Shown here: piece after piece, positions 40,717 to 49,510 of the stretch | Position numbering within the stretch: position 1 is the stretch's first letter | How the letters are laid out: every line of letters starts with the position of its first letter | Origin: Cognatilysobacter segetis | GTDB lineage: Bacteria; Pseudomonadota; Gammaproteobacteria; Xanthomonadales; Xanthomonadaceae | NCBI RefSeq assembly: GCF_004359965.1 | Contig: NZ_SMRQ01000021.1 | Location: forward strand, 1 to 49,510 | Direction of reading: 5' to 3' | Length of the DNA: 49,510 nucleotides | The notes under the pieces: generated by a model | What the model was told of the DNA's origin: nothing | Databases searched by the model: none | Seen by the model: the letters and a program-made list of their open reading frames with translations, nothing else | Position numbers and translations under genes: made by a program

Positions 40717-41513
40717 ACGCGATGCTCCGCCTCGCCGCCTGGTTGATCGCCGTCGCGCTCGTGGCGCTGCCGGTGGTCGCCGTGCTGCGCGGCTGGATCG
40801 GCGCGGATCGCTGGCCGCTGACGCACCTGCGCGCGACGGGGCGCTTCGAGCGCGTCGACCCGGCGCTCGTGCAGCGCGCGCTGCTGCCCTATGCGAAGCA
40901 CGGCTACTTCGCCGTGGACCTGCGTGCCGCGCAGGCCGCCGTCGCGCAACTGCCGTGGGTCGATCACGCGCAGGTGCGCAAGCGCTGGCCCGACGTGCTG
41001 GAAGTGTCGATCACCGAGCACCGCCCGTTCGCGCGCTGGGGGCGGGGCCGCCTTCTCTCCGACAAGGGCCGCCTGTTCGACGCCCGCGGCGCGAAGGTGC
41101 CGGCGGGGCTGCCGATGTTCGACGGCCCCGAGGCGCAGGCCGCCGACGTGGTCGAGCTCTACCAGCAGTCGCGCACGCTGTTCGCGCCGATCGGGATGAA
41201 CGTCGAAGCGGTGGTGGTCGACCCGCGCGGCAGCTGGTCGCTCACGCTGCTGGACCGCGCGCACGGCAGCCCGACGCAGGTGCTGGTCGGTCGAAGCGAG
41301 GCGCGAGCCCGCATCGGCCGCTTCGTCCGCCTGCTGCCGCAACTCATGACCAATCCCGAGCGCCGCATCGAGCGCGCCGACCTCCGCTACACCAACGGGT
41401 TCGCGCTCGTCTGGGCCGGCGTGAAAGCCGCGCTGCCCGCGTCGCCGCCCAAGCCGGCACCCCCGCGTGCCGCCTTCCTTCCTTCCCGCATTCCGGCTGC
41501 TTCCCTCACATGA
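40713..41513 (+). CDS. ftsQ: Cell division protein FtsQ
   Basis: Bitopic divisome hub that binds FtsB and FtsL. The product has 266 residues with one transmembrane helix (about 5-27). A POTRA domain follows (about 36-105, including [30 protein letters not shown]) and then a beta domain ending in [14 protein letters not shown]. The last 25 residues are Pro/Ala-rich. The start is GTG 40713, overlapping the ddl stop with GGAGG nine bases upstream; an ATG three codons on is possible. Confidence 0.94.
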   Translation: MNAMLRLAAWLIAVALVALPVVAVLRGWIGADRWPLTHLRATGRFERVDPALVQRALLPYAKHGYFAVDLRAAQAAVAQLPWVDHAQVRKRWPDVLEVSITEHRPFARWGRGRLLSDKGRLFDARGAKVPAGLPMFDGPEAQAADVVELYQQSRTLFAPIGMNVEAVVVDPRGSWSLTLLDRAHGSPTQVLVGRSEARARIGRFVRLLPQLMTNPERRIERADLRYTNGFALVWAGVKAALPASPPKPAPPRAAFLPSRIPAASLT

Positions 41514-42745
41514 ATCGCAAGGGCGACAAATCGCTGATCGTCGGTCTCGACATCGGCACCTCGAAGGTCACGGCACTGGTGGGCGAGTACCTGCCCGGCC
41601 AGCCGATCGAGGTGATCGGCCTGGGCTCGCACGAATCGCGCGGCATGCGCCGCGGCGTGGTGGTCGACATCGACTCGACCGTGCAGTCCATCCAGCGCGC
41701 GATCGAGGAGGCCGAGCTGATGGCCGGCTGCGAGATCCGCTCGGTCTACGCGTCGATCTCCGGCAGCCACGTGCAGTGCCGCAATTCGCAGGGCATCGCG
41801 CCGATCCGCGATGGCGAGGTGACCCATGCGGACCTCGAGCGCGTGCTCGACGCGGCCAAGGCCGTCGCGATCCCGGCCGACCAGAAGATCCTGCACGCCA
41901 TCCCGCGCGACTACGTGCTCGACGACTCGCAGGAAGGCATCCGCAACCCGGTCGGCATGACCGGCGTGCGCCTGGAGGTGCACGCGCATCTCGTGATCTG
42001 CGCGCAGTCGGCGGCGGCGAACATTTCCAAGTGCGTGCAGAAATGCGGCTTGCAGGTCGACGACCTGATCCTGAGCGTGCTGGCCTCGGCCAATGCGGTG
42101 CTGACGCCGGACGAGCGCGAGCTGGGCGTGGTGCTGGTCGACCTCGGCGCGGGCACCACCGACATCGCGGTGTTCGTGCAGGGCGCGATCGCGCACAGCG
42201 CGAGCCTGCCCATCGCCGGCGACAAGGTCACCGAGGACATCGCGCACATGCTGCGCACGCCGACGCCCGAGGCCGAGCAGATCAAGGTCCGCTACGCCTG
42301 TGCGCTGGCGCAGATGGCGACGGCCGAGGAATCGATCCAGGTGCCGAGCGTCGGCGACCGGCCGCCGCGCCGCATGCCGCGGGCCTCGCTCGCCCAGGCG
42401 GTACAGGCGCGCTACGAGGAGATCTTCGAGATGGTGCAGGCCGAACTGCGCCGCTCGGGCTTCGAGCAGCACGTCCGCGCCGGCATGGTGCTGACGGGCG
42501 GCGCGTCGAAGATGGAAGGCGTCGTCGAGCTCGCGGAAGAGATGCTGCAGATGCCGGTGCGCGTGGGCATTCCGCAGCACGTCACGGGCCTGGGCGAAGT
42601 GGTCGGCAACCCGGTGCACGCCACCGGCGTGGGCCTCCTGCTCATGGGCAGCCAGATCGAGAACCCGCGTCGGCCGATGTTGCCGGCGGGGCGCGCGGGC
42701 GGGCTGCTCAATCGATTGAAGAACTGGTACCGCGGCGAGTTCTGA
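41510..42745 (+). CDS. ftsA: Cell division protein FtsA
   Basis: Actin-like protein that tethers FtsZ to the membrane and signals divisome activation. The product has 411 residues. VGLDIGTSKVTALVGE is the phosphate 1 loop. The 1C domain lies at about 80-160, LVDLGAGTTDIAVF is phosphate 2, and VLTGGASKMEGVVELAEE is the adenosine motif. The C-terminus LLNRLKNWYRGEF forms the amphipathic membrane anchor. It overlaps ftsQ by four bases. The gap to ftsZ is 187 bases. Confidence 0.97.
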   Translation: MNRKGDKSLIVGLDIGTSKVTALVGEYLPGQPIEVIGLGSHESRGMRRGVVVDIDSTVQSIQRAIEEAELMAGCEIRSVYASISGSHVQCRNSQGIAPIRDGEVTHADLERVLDAAKAVAIPADQKILHAIPRDYVLDDSQEGIRNPVGMTGVRLEVHAHLVICAQSAAANISKCVQKCGLQVDDLILSVLASANAVLTPDERELGVVLVDLGAGTTDIAVFVQGAIAHSASLPIAGDKVTEDIAHMLRTPTPEAEQIKVRYACALAQMATAEESIQVPSVGDRPPRRMPRASLAQAVQARYEEIFEMVQAELRRSGFEQHVRAGMVLTGGASKMEGVVELAEEMLQMPVRVGIPQHVTGLGEVVGNPVHATGVGLLLMGSQIENPRRPMLPAGRAGGLLNRLKNWYRGEF

Positions 42746-42932
42746 GCGTCGCGGCGGTGATGCGTGGCGGGTGGTGCGCAAGAGCGGAAAGCGGTGGGGC
42801 GACAGCGAAAAAATTTGAAGAAAAATTCGTAGCGACAGCACACAGCGTTTCAAACATCAGCAACAATACACATCAAATAAAGCCGGCATCGAAGCGCGAA
42901 TTCGAATGACGGCACCAACGAGGACAACGGAC
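42746..42932 (+). promoter_or_regulatory. AT-rich ftsZ leader with A-tracts
   Basis: This is the longest gap inside the dcw cluster and is AT-rich from 42806. It has A-tracts at 42808-42813 and 42821-42825 and an eight-bp direct repeat GCGACAGC at 42799-42806 and 42832-42839, 33 bases apart. A weak promoter, TTTCAA (42848) with TCAAAT (42873-42878), can be drawn. A separate ftsZ promoter here is likely, but its exact place is uncertain. Confidence 0.5.
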
Positions 42933-44168
42933 ATGGCGCATTTCGAACTGGTCGAGAAGATGGCTCCCAACGCCGTCATCAAGGTGGTGGGTGTCGGCGG
43001 CGGCGGCGGCAACGCGGTCGCCCACATGGTCAACAGCAGCGTGGACGGCGTGGAGTTCATCACGGCGAACACCGACTCGCAGGCGATCAAGAACTGCGGC
43101 GCGAAGCTGCAGCTGCAGCTCGGCGGCAACGTCACCAAGGGCCTCGGCGCCGGCGCGAACCCGGAAGTGGGTCGCCAGGCCGCGCTCGAGGACCGCGACC
43201 GCATCATGGACGCGCTGCAGGGTGCCGACATGGTGTTCATCACCGCCGGCATGGGCGGCGGCACCGGCACCGGTGCGGCACCCGTCGTGGCGCAGCTCGC
43301 GAAGGAGATGGGCATCCTGACCGTCGCCGTCGTGACCAAGCCGTTCCCGTTCGAAGGCCGCCGCCGCATGCAGGTGGCGCTCAAGGGCATCGAGGAGCTG
43401 AGCCAGCACTGCGACTCGCTGATCACGATCCCCAACGAGAAGCTGATCACCGTGCTCGGCCGCAACGCCACGATGATCCAGGCGTTCCGCGCCGCCAACG
43501 ACGTGCTGCTCGGCGCCGTGCAGGGCATCGCCGACCTGATCGTCCGCCCGGGTCTGATCAACGTCGACTTCGCCGACGTGCGCACCGTGATGTCCGAGAT
43601 GGGCCTCGCGATGATGGGCACCGGCGCCGCCCGCGGCGACGACCGCGCGCAGGCCGCCGCGGAAGCCGCGATCCAGAACCCGCTGCTCGACGACGTCAAC
43701 CTGTCGGGCGCGAACGGCATCCTCGTCAACATCACCGCCGGCCCGGACTTCACGATGGCCGAGTTCGATGAGGTCGGCCGAACGGTCGAGCAGTTCGCCT
43801 CGGAAGACGCGACCGTCGTCATCGGCACCGTGCTCGATCCGGACATGCAGGACGAGGTGCGCGTCACCGTCGTCGCCACCGGCCTCAACCGCGGCGCCGT
43901 CCGCGCGACCGACCGCGGCTTCGAGAGCCAGCGCCGCCCGCAGATGCAGGTGGTCGCGAGCAAGCGCGACGGCACCACCGGCCTGCCGATCGACGAGGTG
44001 GCGACCGCCTACTCGCCGAGCGTGCCGAGCTTCACCAGCGGCCTGCGCACGCGCGCCGAACCGGCGGCGTCCGCGCCGTCGGCCCCGGCCTCGCAGCCGG
44101 CCGTCGCGGATTTCGGCGGCGACAGCTACCTGGACATCCCGGCGTTCCTGCGCCGCCAGGCCGACTGA
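42933..44168 (+). CDS. ftsZ: Cell division GTPase FtsZ
   Basis: Tubulin-like GTPase that forms the cytokinetic ring. The product has 411 residues. KVVGVGGGGGNAVAHMV starts the GTP domain, the tubulin signature GGGTGTG is at 108-114, and the T7 loop reads NVDFADVRTVM. A short linker leads to the C-terminal peptide YLDIPAFLRRQAD, which binds FtsA and ZipA. I chose ATG 42933 (M-A-H-F-E-L, with GAGGA upstream); an ATG nine codons upstream lacks a ribosome site. A strong terminator follows. Confidence 0.98.
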   Translation: MAHFELVEKMAPNAVIKVVGVGGGGGNAVAHMVNSSVDGVEFITANTDSQAIKNCGAKLQLQLGGNVTKGLGAGANPEVGRQAALEDRDRIMDALQGADMVFITAGMGGGTGTGAAPVVAQLAKEMGILTVAVVTKPFPFEGRRRMQVALKGIEELSQHCDSLITIPNEKLITVLGRNATMIQAFRAANDVLLGAVQGIADLIVRPGLINVDFADVRTVMSEMGLAMMGTGAARGDDRAQAAAEAAIQNPLLDDVNLSGANGILVNITAGPDFTMAEFDEVGRTVEQFASEDATVVIGTVLDPDMQDEVRVTVVATGLNRGAVRATDRGFESQRRPQMQVVASKRDGTTGLPIDEVATAYSPSVPSFTSGLRTRAEPAASAPSAPASQPAVADFGGDSYLDIPAFLRRQAD

Positions 44169-44294
44169 CACGCCGCGCCGCCGCGCGCGGCGGCACTGCC
44201 CGACCCGATGACGCGACGCCAGGCGTCGCGTCCCGGCGCACCGTCGCCGGCTGCATCACCATCGGCCGCCCGTCCGTCGGCCGGTGATTTTCCT

Positions 44295-44321
44295 GCGGGA
44301 GGCGCGTGCCTCCCGCTTTTT
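44295..44321 (+). terminator. Strong intrinsic terminator after ftsZ
   Basis: A perfect nine-bp stem (GCGGGAGGC with GCCTCCCGC) and four-base loop are followed directly by five T. It ends the dcw operon, 127 bases after the ftsZ stop. Confidence 0.88.
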
Positions 44322-44442
44322 CCCGTTCGCGGGGCAGCACCGACCGTCGGCGCTCCGTCGCCCACGGCCGCTGACGACTTTCCATTCACGGCCGTTGGCG
44401 CCAATGTCGCCGTCGACGCAACGGCGCGTGGCGGCTTTTCCG

Positions 44443-44471
44443 TTCAGGTTCAGCCACCTGCGTGCTAACTT
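44443..44471 (+). promoter_or_regulatory. Candidate lpxC promoter
   Basis: TTCAGG (44443-44448), a 17-base spacer and TAACTT (44466-44471), the latter preceded by TGC to give an extended -10. A start near 44478 would leave a leader of about 28 bases before the lpxC ATG. Confidence 0.4.
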
Positions 44472-44505
44472 TTTCGACCGGCCCGCGAAGGTTCGACCCC
44501 TGACC

Positions 44506-45429
44506 ATGCTCCGCCAGCGAACCCTCAAGAACGTGATCCGGGCCACCGGCGTCGGCCTGCACAGCGGCGAAAAGGTCTTCATGGCGCTGCGTCCCGCGCC
44601 CGTCGACACCGGCATCGTGTTCCGCCGCACCGATCTGCAGCCGGTCGTCGACAGTCCCGCCAAGGCCGACCTCGTCACCGAGACGACGCTGTGCACGGGC
44701 CTGTCCAACGGCCCCGGCAAGATCCAGACGGTCGAACACCTGCTGTCCGCGCTCGCGGGCCTGGGCATCGACAACTGCTACGTGGAGCTGTCCGCGGCGG
44801 AAGTGCCGATCATGGACGGTTCCGCCGGCCCGTTCGTGTTCCTGCTGCAGTCCGCCGGCATCGCCGAGCAGGAGGCGCCCAAGCGCTTCATCCGCGTGCT
44901 GCGCGAGGTCGAAGTGCGCGAGGGCGACAAGGTCGCGCGCTTCTCCCCGCACGACGGCTTCCGCATCGGCTTCACCGTGCGCTTCGACCACCCGGCCATT
45001 CCGGCCTCGCAGTCGCGTGCCGTCGTGGATTTCTCGACCGACGCGTACATCCGCGAGGTGAGCCGCGCCCGCACGTTCGGGTTCATGCGCGACCTCGAGT
45101 ACATGCGCGAGCGCAACCTGGGCCTCGGCGGCTCGATGGACAACGCGATCGTGCTCGACGAATTCCGCGTCCTCAACGACGACGGCCTGCGCTACGCCGA
45201 CGAGTTCGTGCGCCACAAGATCCTCGACGCCGTGGGCGACCTGTACCTGGCGGGCCACGCGATCGTGGGCGCGTACGAGGGCTACAAGTCCGGCCATGCG
45301 CTCAACAACAAGCTGGTCCGGGCGCTGCTGGCGGAGCAGGGCGCGTGGGAGGAGGTGACCTTCCGTGCCGACGCGCCGACGCCGCTGCTGTTCGGCAGCC
45401 CCGGCACCGCCGCCCTGGGGCTTGCCTGA
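44506..45429 (+). CDS. lpxC: UDP-3-O-acyl-N-acetylglucosamine deacetylase LpxC
   Basis: Zinc deacetylase that commits to lipid A synthesis. The product has 307 residues in two domains. [17 protein letters not shown] opens the protein, zinc ligands are His78 ([11 protein letters not shown]), His237 and Asp241 ([11 protein letters not shown]), and His264 in [10 protein letters not shown] is catalytic. [27 protein letters not shown] is strongly conserved. ATG 44506 matches the family start; the frame is open upstream but enters the leader. The C-terminus lacks the longer tail that FtsH recognises in E. coli. Confidence 0.97.
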   Translation: MLRQRTLKNVIRATGVGLHSGEKVFMALRPAPVDTGIVFRRTDLQPVVDSPAKADLVTETTLCTGLSNGPGKIQTVEHLLSALAGLGIDNCYVELSAAEVPIMDGSAGPFVFLLQSAGIAEQEAPKRFIRVLREVEVREGDKVARFSPHDGFRIGFTVRFDHPAIPASQSRAVVDFSTDAYIREVSRARTFGFMRDLEYMRERNLGLGGSMDNAIVLDEFRVLNDDGLRYADEFVRHKILDAVGDLYLAGHAIVGAYEGYKSGHALNNKLVRALLAEQGAWEEVTFRADAPTPLLFGSPGTAALGLA

Positions 45430-45462
45430 ACGGGCTTTCGATTCAAACACTTGCACGCAGCA

Positions 45463-45485
45463 ACGGGCGCCTTCGGGGCGCCCGT
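45463..45485. terminator. Bidirectional GC hairpin after lpxC
   Basis: A nine-bp perfect stem ACGGGCGCC with GGCGCCCGT around a TTCGG loop lies 34 bases after lpxC and upstream of the dciA 3' end on the other strand. There is no U tract, so termination is uncertain; it may protect both mRNA ends. Confidence 0.45.
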
Positions 45486-45668
45486 GTCGCGTCTGGGCGA
45501 CCGTTCGTCGTCACACCGGTGAACTCGCGGTGACGAATAACCGGGTCTTAACGTCTCCGTCGCTTCGCTTACCGAACCGTTAACACCCCCAGTCAGGGGC
45601 GTCGTTAGGATGCCGCCACCCCGTCGAGGCGTACGTCGCCGTACGGGGCAGGCATCTGGCGTACGGGA
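45486..45668. other. Convergent lpxC/dciA 3' region
   Basis: No gene is seen. The region has an imperfect inverted repeat, GGTCTTAACG near 45547 against CGTTAACACC near 45579, and three GTACG copies between about 45630 and 45665. These probably belong to the 3' ends of the two convergent transcripts. Confidence 0.4.
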
Positions 45669-46094
45669 CTAGTCGACGTCCCTCAGCGATGCCAACGCCG
45701 CCTGCAGCGCCTGCTGCGTGGCGGGCGACATGGGGCGCGGCGCCTTGACCGTTCGGCGGTCGGCGGGTGTCCCGGGCGAAGTCCTGATCACGACCTCGTC
45801 CGCCACGAGCCCGATGGAACGGGCGGCATCGAGCAGTTCCGGGATGGCGAGGCGCAGCTTCGCCTGCCAGACCGGCGCGTCGACGATAAACACGAGCCTG
45901 CCGCGATCGATATTCGCGAGCCGCGCATGCGCGGCCAATCCGGCCGGCAGGCATGGGCGCAACCGACCGTCCAGGTCATCGAGCCACAGGGCTCGACGCA
46001 CGGGGTCGCCGCCCGGACCGTCCAGCAGCGCTTCGAGCGGTGCACGGGCGGGACCGGTGGCCTTCCTTCTCGACCTGGGCCTGGAATCTGACAT
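45669..46094 (-). CDS. dciA: DciA-like (DUF721) protein
   Basis: A 141-residue protein of the DUF721 family, whose founding member DciA loads the replicative helicase DnaB in bacteria that lack DnaC. The conserved part is ALWLDDLDGRLRPCLPAGLAAHARLANIDRGRLVFIVDAPVWQAKLRLAIPELLDAAR, here cited by its central motif DAPVWQAKLR. A basic, disordered N-terminal stretch (SDSRPRSRRKATGP) is present. I chose ATG 46094; ATG 46118 is in frame, with GGGGA upstream, and would overlap the divergent peptidase gene by 17 bases. The gene is convergent with lpxC. Confidence 0.78.
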   Translation of the reverse strand: MSDSRPRSRRKATGPARAPLEALLDGPGGDPVRRALWLDDLDGRLRPCLPAGLAAHARLANIDRGRLVFIVDAPVWQAKLRLAIPELLDAARSIGLVADEVVIRTSPGTPADRRTVKAPRPMSPATQQALQAALASLRDVD

Positions 46095-46101
46095 CGGACC
46101 T

Positions 46102-47004
46102 ATGACTCTTTCGGCCATCCTAAATCCCCGCGGTCTCATCGGCGACGCGCTCGCGGTCCTCGGCCAGCAGGCCGCGCGCCGCCCCGCCATCGCCCTGTCG
46201 GCCTTCATGGCGGGCGGACTCGCACTGCTGGGCGCCGGCGGCGTCGCCGGCTCGGCGATCACGCATCAGCGGCTGGCGCAGGAAGCGGCCCGCACCGAGG
46301 CGACCCGCGCCCAGGCGCAGCGCGAGCTCAACGCGATCGCCGCCCGCGTCGGCGAACTGCAGGCCCAAGCCAACCGCCTGAATGCGCTCGGCGAGCGCCT
46401 GACCCGCATGGGCGGGCTGAAGGACGGCGAGTTCGACTTCCAGCGCCCGGTCGGCGTCGGTGGCGACGGCGAGGTGCGCGACATGCGCAAGGCCGAGCTC
46501 GGCACCAGCCTCGACGGCCTGGCCCGCACGCTCGGCACGGCCGGCGAGCAGCTGACCGTGCTCGACTCGCTGCTCACCGACCGCCAGCTGTCGATGGACG
46601 CCGTCCCCTCGCGCGTGCCCGTGCTCAACAGCTACGTGACCTCGGGCTTCGGCAATCGCGCCGACCCGATCGTCGGCGGCGGCGAGTTCCACAAGGGCAT
46701 CGACTTCTCGGCCAACACCGGCGACCCGGTGCTCGCGGTAGCCGACGGCGTGGTCAGCTTCGTCGGCGTGCGCTCCGGTTACGGCAACGTGGTCGAGATC
46801 GACCACGGCAACGGTTACGTGACCCGCTACGCGCACAACTCGCGCCTCGAGCGCCGCCAGGGCGAGCTCGTCCGAGCCGGCGAGGAGATCGCCAAGGCCG
46901 GCTCGACCGGCCGTTCGACGGGCGCGCACGTGCATCTGGAAGTCTGGCAGGACGGCCGCGTGGTGAATCCGCGCCCGTTCCTGCAGGGCGCGCTGCGCGG
47001 CTGA
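46102..47004 (+). CDS. M23 family metallopeptidase, membrane-anchored
   Basis: Inner-membrane-anchored LytM-type peptidoglycan endopeptidase, 300 residues. A short N-terminus is followed by a transmembrane helix (about 33-53) and a coiled coil (about 56-105), then the M23 domain from about 180. Zinc ligands are His197 and Asp201 (HKGID) and His278 (HVHLE), so the site looks intact and the protein may be active rather than a mere activator. HGNGYVTRYAHNS is the usual M23 core. It begins seven bases from the dciA start on the other strand and lies upstream of secA. Confidence 0.9.
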   Translation: MTLSAILNPRGLIGDALAVLGQQAARRPAIALSAFMAGGLALLGAGGVAGSAITHQRLAQEAARTEATRAQAQRELNAIAARVGELQAQANRLNALGERLTRMGGLKDGEFDFQRPVGVGGDGEVRDMRKAELGTSLDGLARTLGTAGEQLTVLDSLLTDRQLSMDAVPSRVPVLNSYVTSGFGNRADPIVGGGEFHKGIDFSANTGDPVLAVADGVVSFVGVRSGYGNVVEIDHGNGYVTRYAHNSRLERRQGELVRAGEEIAKAGSTGRSTGAHVHLEVWQDGRVVNPRPFLQGALRG

Positions 47005-47011
47005 CCGGTCG

Positions 47012-47037
47012 CCCGCCGGCTTGTAAACGCCGGCGGG
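47012..47037 (+). terminator. GC hairpin after the M23 gene
   Basis: A nine-bp perfect stem CCCGCCGGC with GCCGGCGGG and an eight-base loop, seven bases after the stop. No U tract follows, so it is at best a weak terminator. Confidence 0.4.
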
Positions 47038-47047
47038 TGCCACCAGC

Positions 47048-47053
47048 TACAAT
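47048..47053 (+). promoter_or_regulatory. Candidate -10 box of secA
   Basis: TACAAT followed by CCGCG, like the rnpB -10. It would start transcription near 47060, just before the hairpin at 47066. The -35 is unclear. Confidence 0.4.
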
Positions 47054-47065
47054 CCGCGATGCCGT

Positions 47066-47089
47066 AAAGGGCGCCCAGCGCCCTTTTTT
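47066..47089 (+). terminator. Intrinsic terminator or leader hairpin before secA
   Basis: A nine-bp stem AAAGGGCGC with GCGCCCTTT and a three-base loop run into six T (three inside the stem). It lies 51 bases before secA. It either ends the M23 gene message or acts as an attenuator of secA. Confidence 0.75.
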
Positions 47090-47140
47090 ATTGCCGCGAC
47101 GCCCGACCGTCGCCGCAGCCCCTTTTCCAACCGGTCCGCC

Positions 47141-49510
<2,370 letters not shown>

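Larger units (their letters stand above)
44169..44505 (+). other. Intergenic region between ftsZ and lpxC
   Basis: No gene is seen in these 337 bases. The first half holds a GC palindrome near 44179-44194 and the intrinsic terminator at 44295-44321. The second half is an AT-leaning leader for lpxC with a candidate extended -10 promoter. CACGGCCG occurs twice (near 44363 and 44388). Confidence 0.6.

Overview
The window is about 49.5 kb of high-GC chromosomal DNA. Coding is dense and genes often overlap at stop/start codons. The protein set points to a gammaproteobacterium of the Xanthomonadaceae/Lysobacteraceae type, close to Xanthomonas or Lysobacter. The main reasons are an Xps-like type II secretion operon that ends in gspN-gspD with no gspC, a riboflavin cluster carrying a degenerate RibBA, and a division/cell-wall (dcw) cluster with no murD. 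This placement comes from recalled family knowledge, not from a search. I see no insertion sequence, prophage, CRISPR array or tRNA gene.

Layout. Bases 1-439 hold a degenerate tandem repeat upstream of a type II secretion operon, gspG-H-I-J-K-L-M-N-D (440-8307). A family 2 glycosyltransferase and pncB follow on the plus strand. A small outer-membrane barrel gene, pyrF and the ABC-F factor ettA lie on the minus strand (10405-13605). A divergent promoter region leads into glyA, a small periplasmic protein gene, nrdR, ribD and a methyltransferase gene. An FMN riboswitch (18174-18314) with a downstream intrinsic terminator then controls ribE-ribBX-ribH-nusB-thiL. Next, a minus-strand operon (lpoA-like, yraN, a GlcD-like oxidase, a uracil-DNA-glycosylase-family gene and an SGNH hydrolase) occupies 22155-26766. 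It is divergent from rsmI.

The RNase P RNA gene rnpB (27727-28083) is followed by a 350-base regulatory region. This region carries a perfect DnaA-box sequence, a 21-bp palindrome, a consensus -35 promoter and MraZ-type repeats. It feeds the dcw cluster: mraZ-rsmH-ftsL-ftsI-murE-murF-mraY-ftsW-murG-murC-ddl-ftsQ-ftsA-ftsZ (28434-44168). A strong terminator follows ftsZ, and then come lpxC, dciA (minus strand), an M23 peptidase gene and the first 790 codons of secA, which runs off the right edge.

The genes form known modules: protein export across the outer membrane (gsp), NAD salvage and pyrimidine synthesis (pncB, pyrF), one-carbon and riboflavin metabolism, and peptidoglycan precursor synthesis coupled to septation. 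I found no clearly new multi-gene system. The points most worth a second look are the missing murD, the metal-site-less RibBX, the sites upstream of mraZ, the riboswitch leader with its 16-codon ORF, the hairpin in the secA leader and the repeat array at the left edge.
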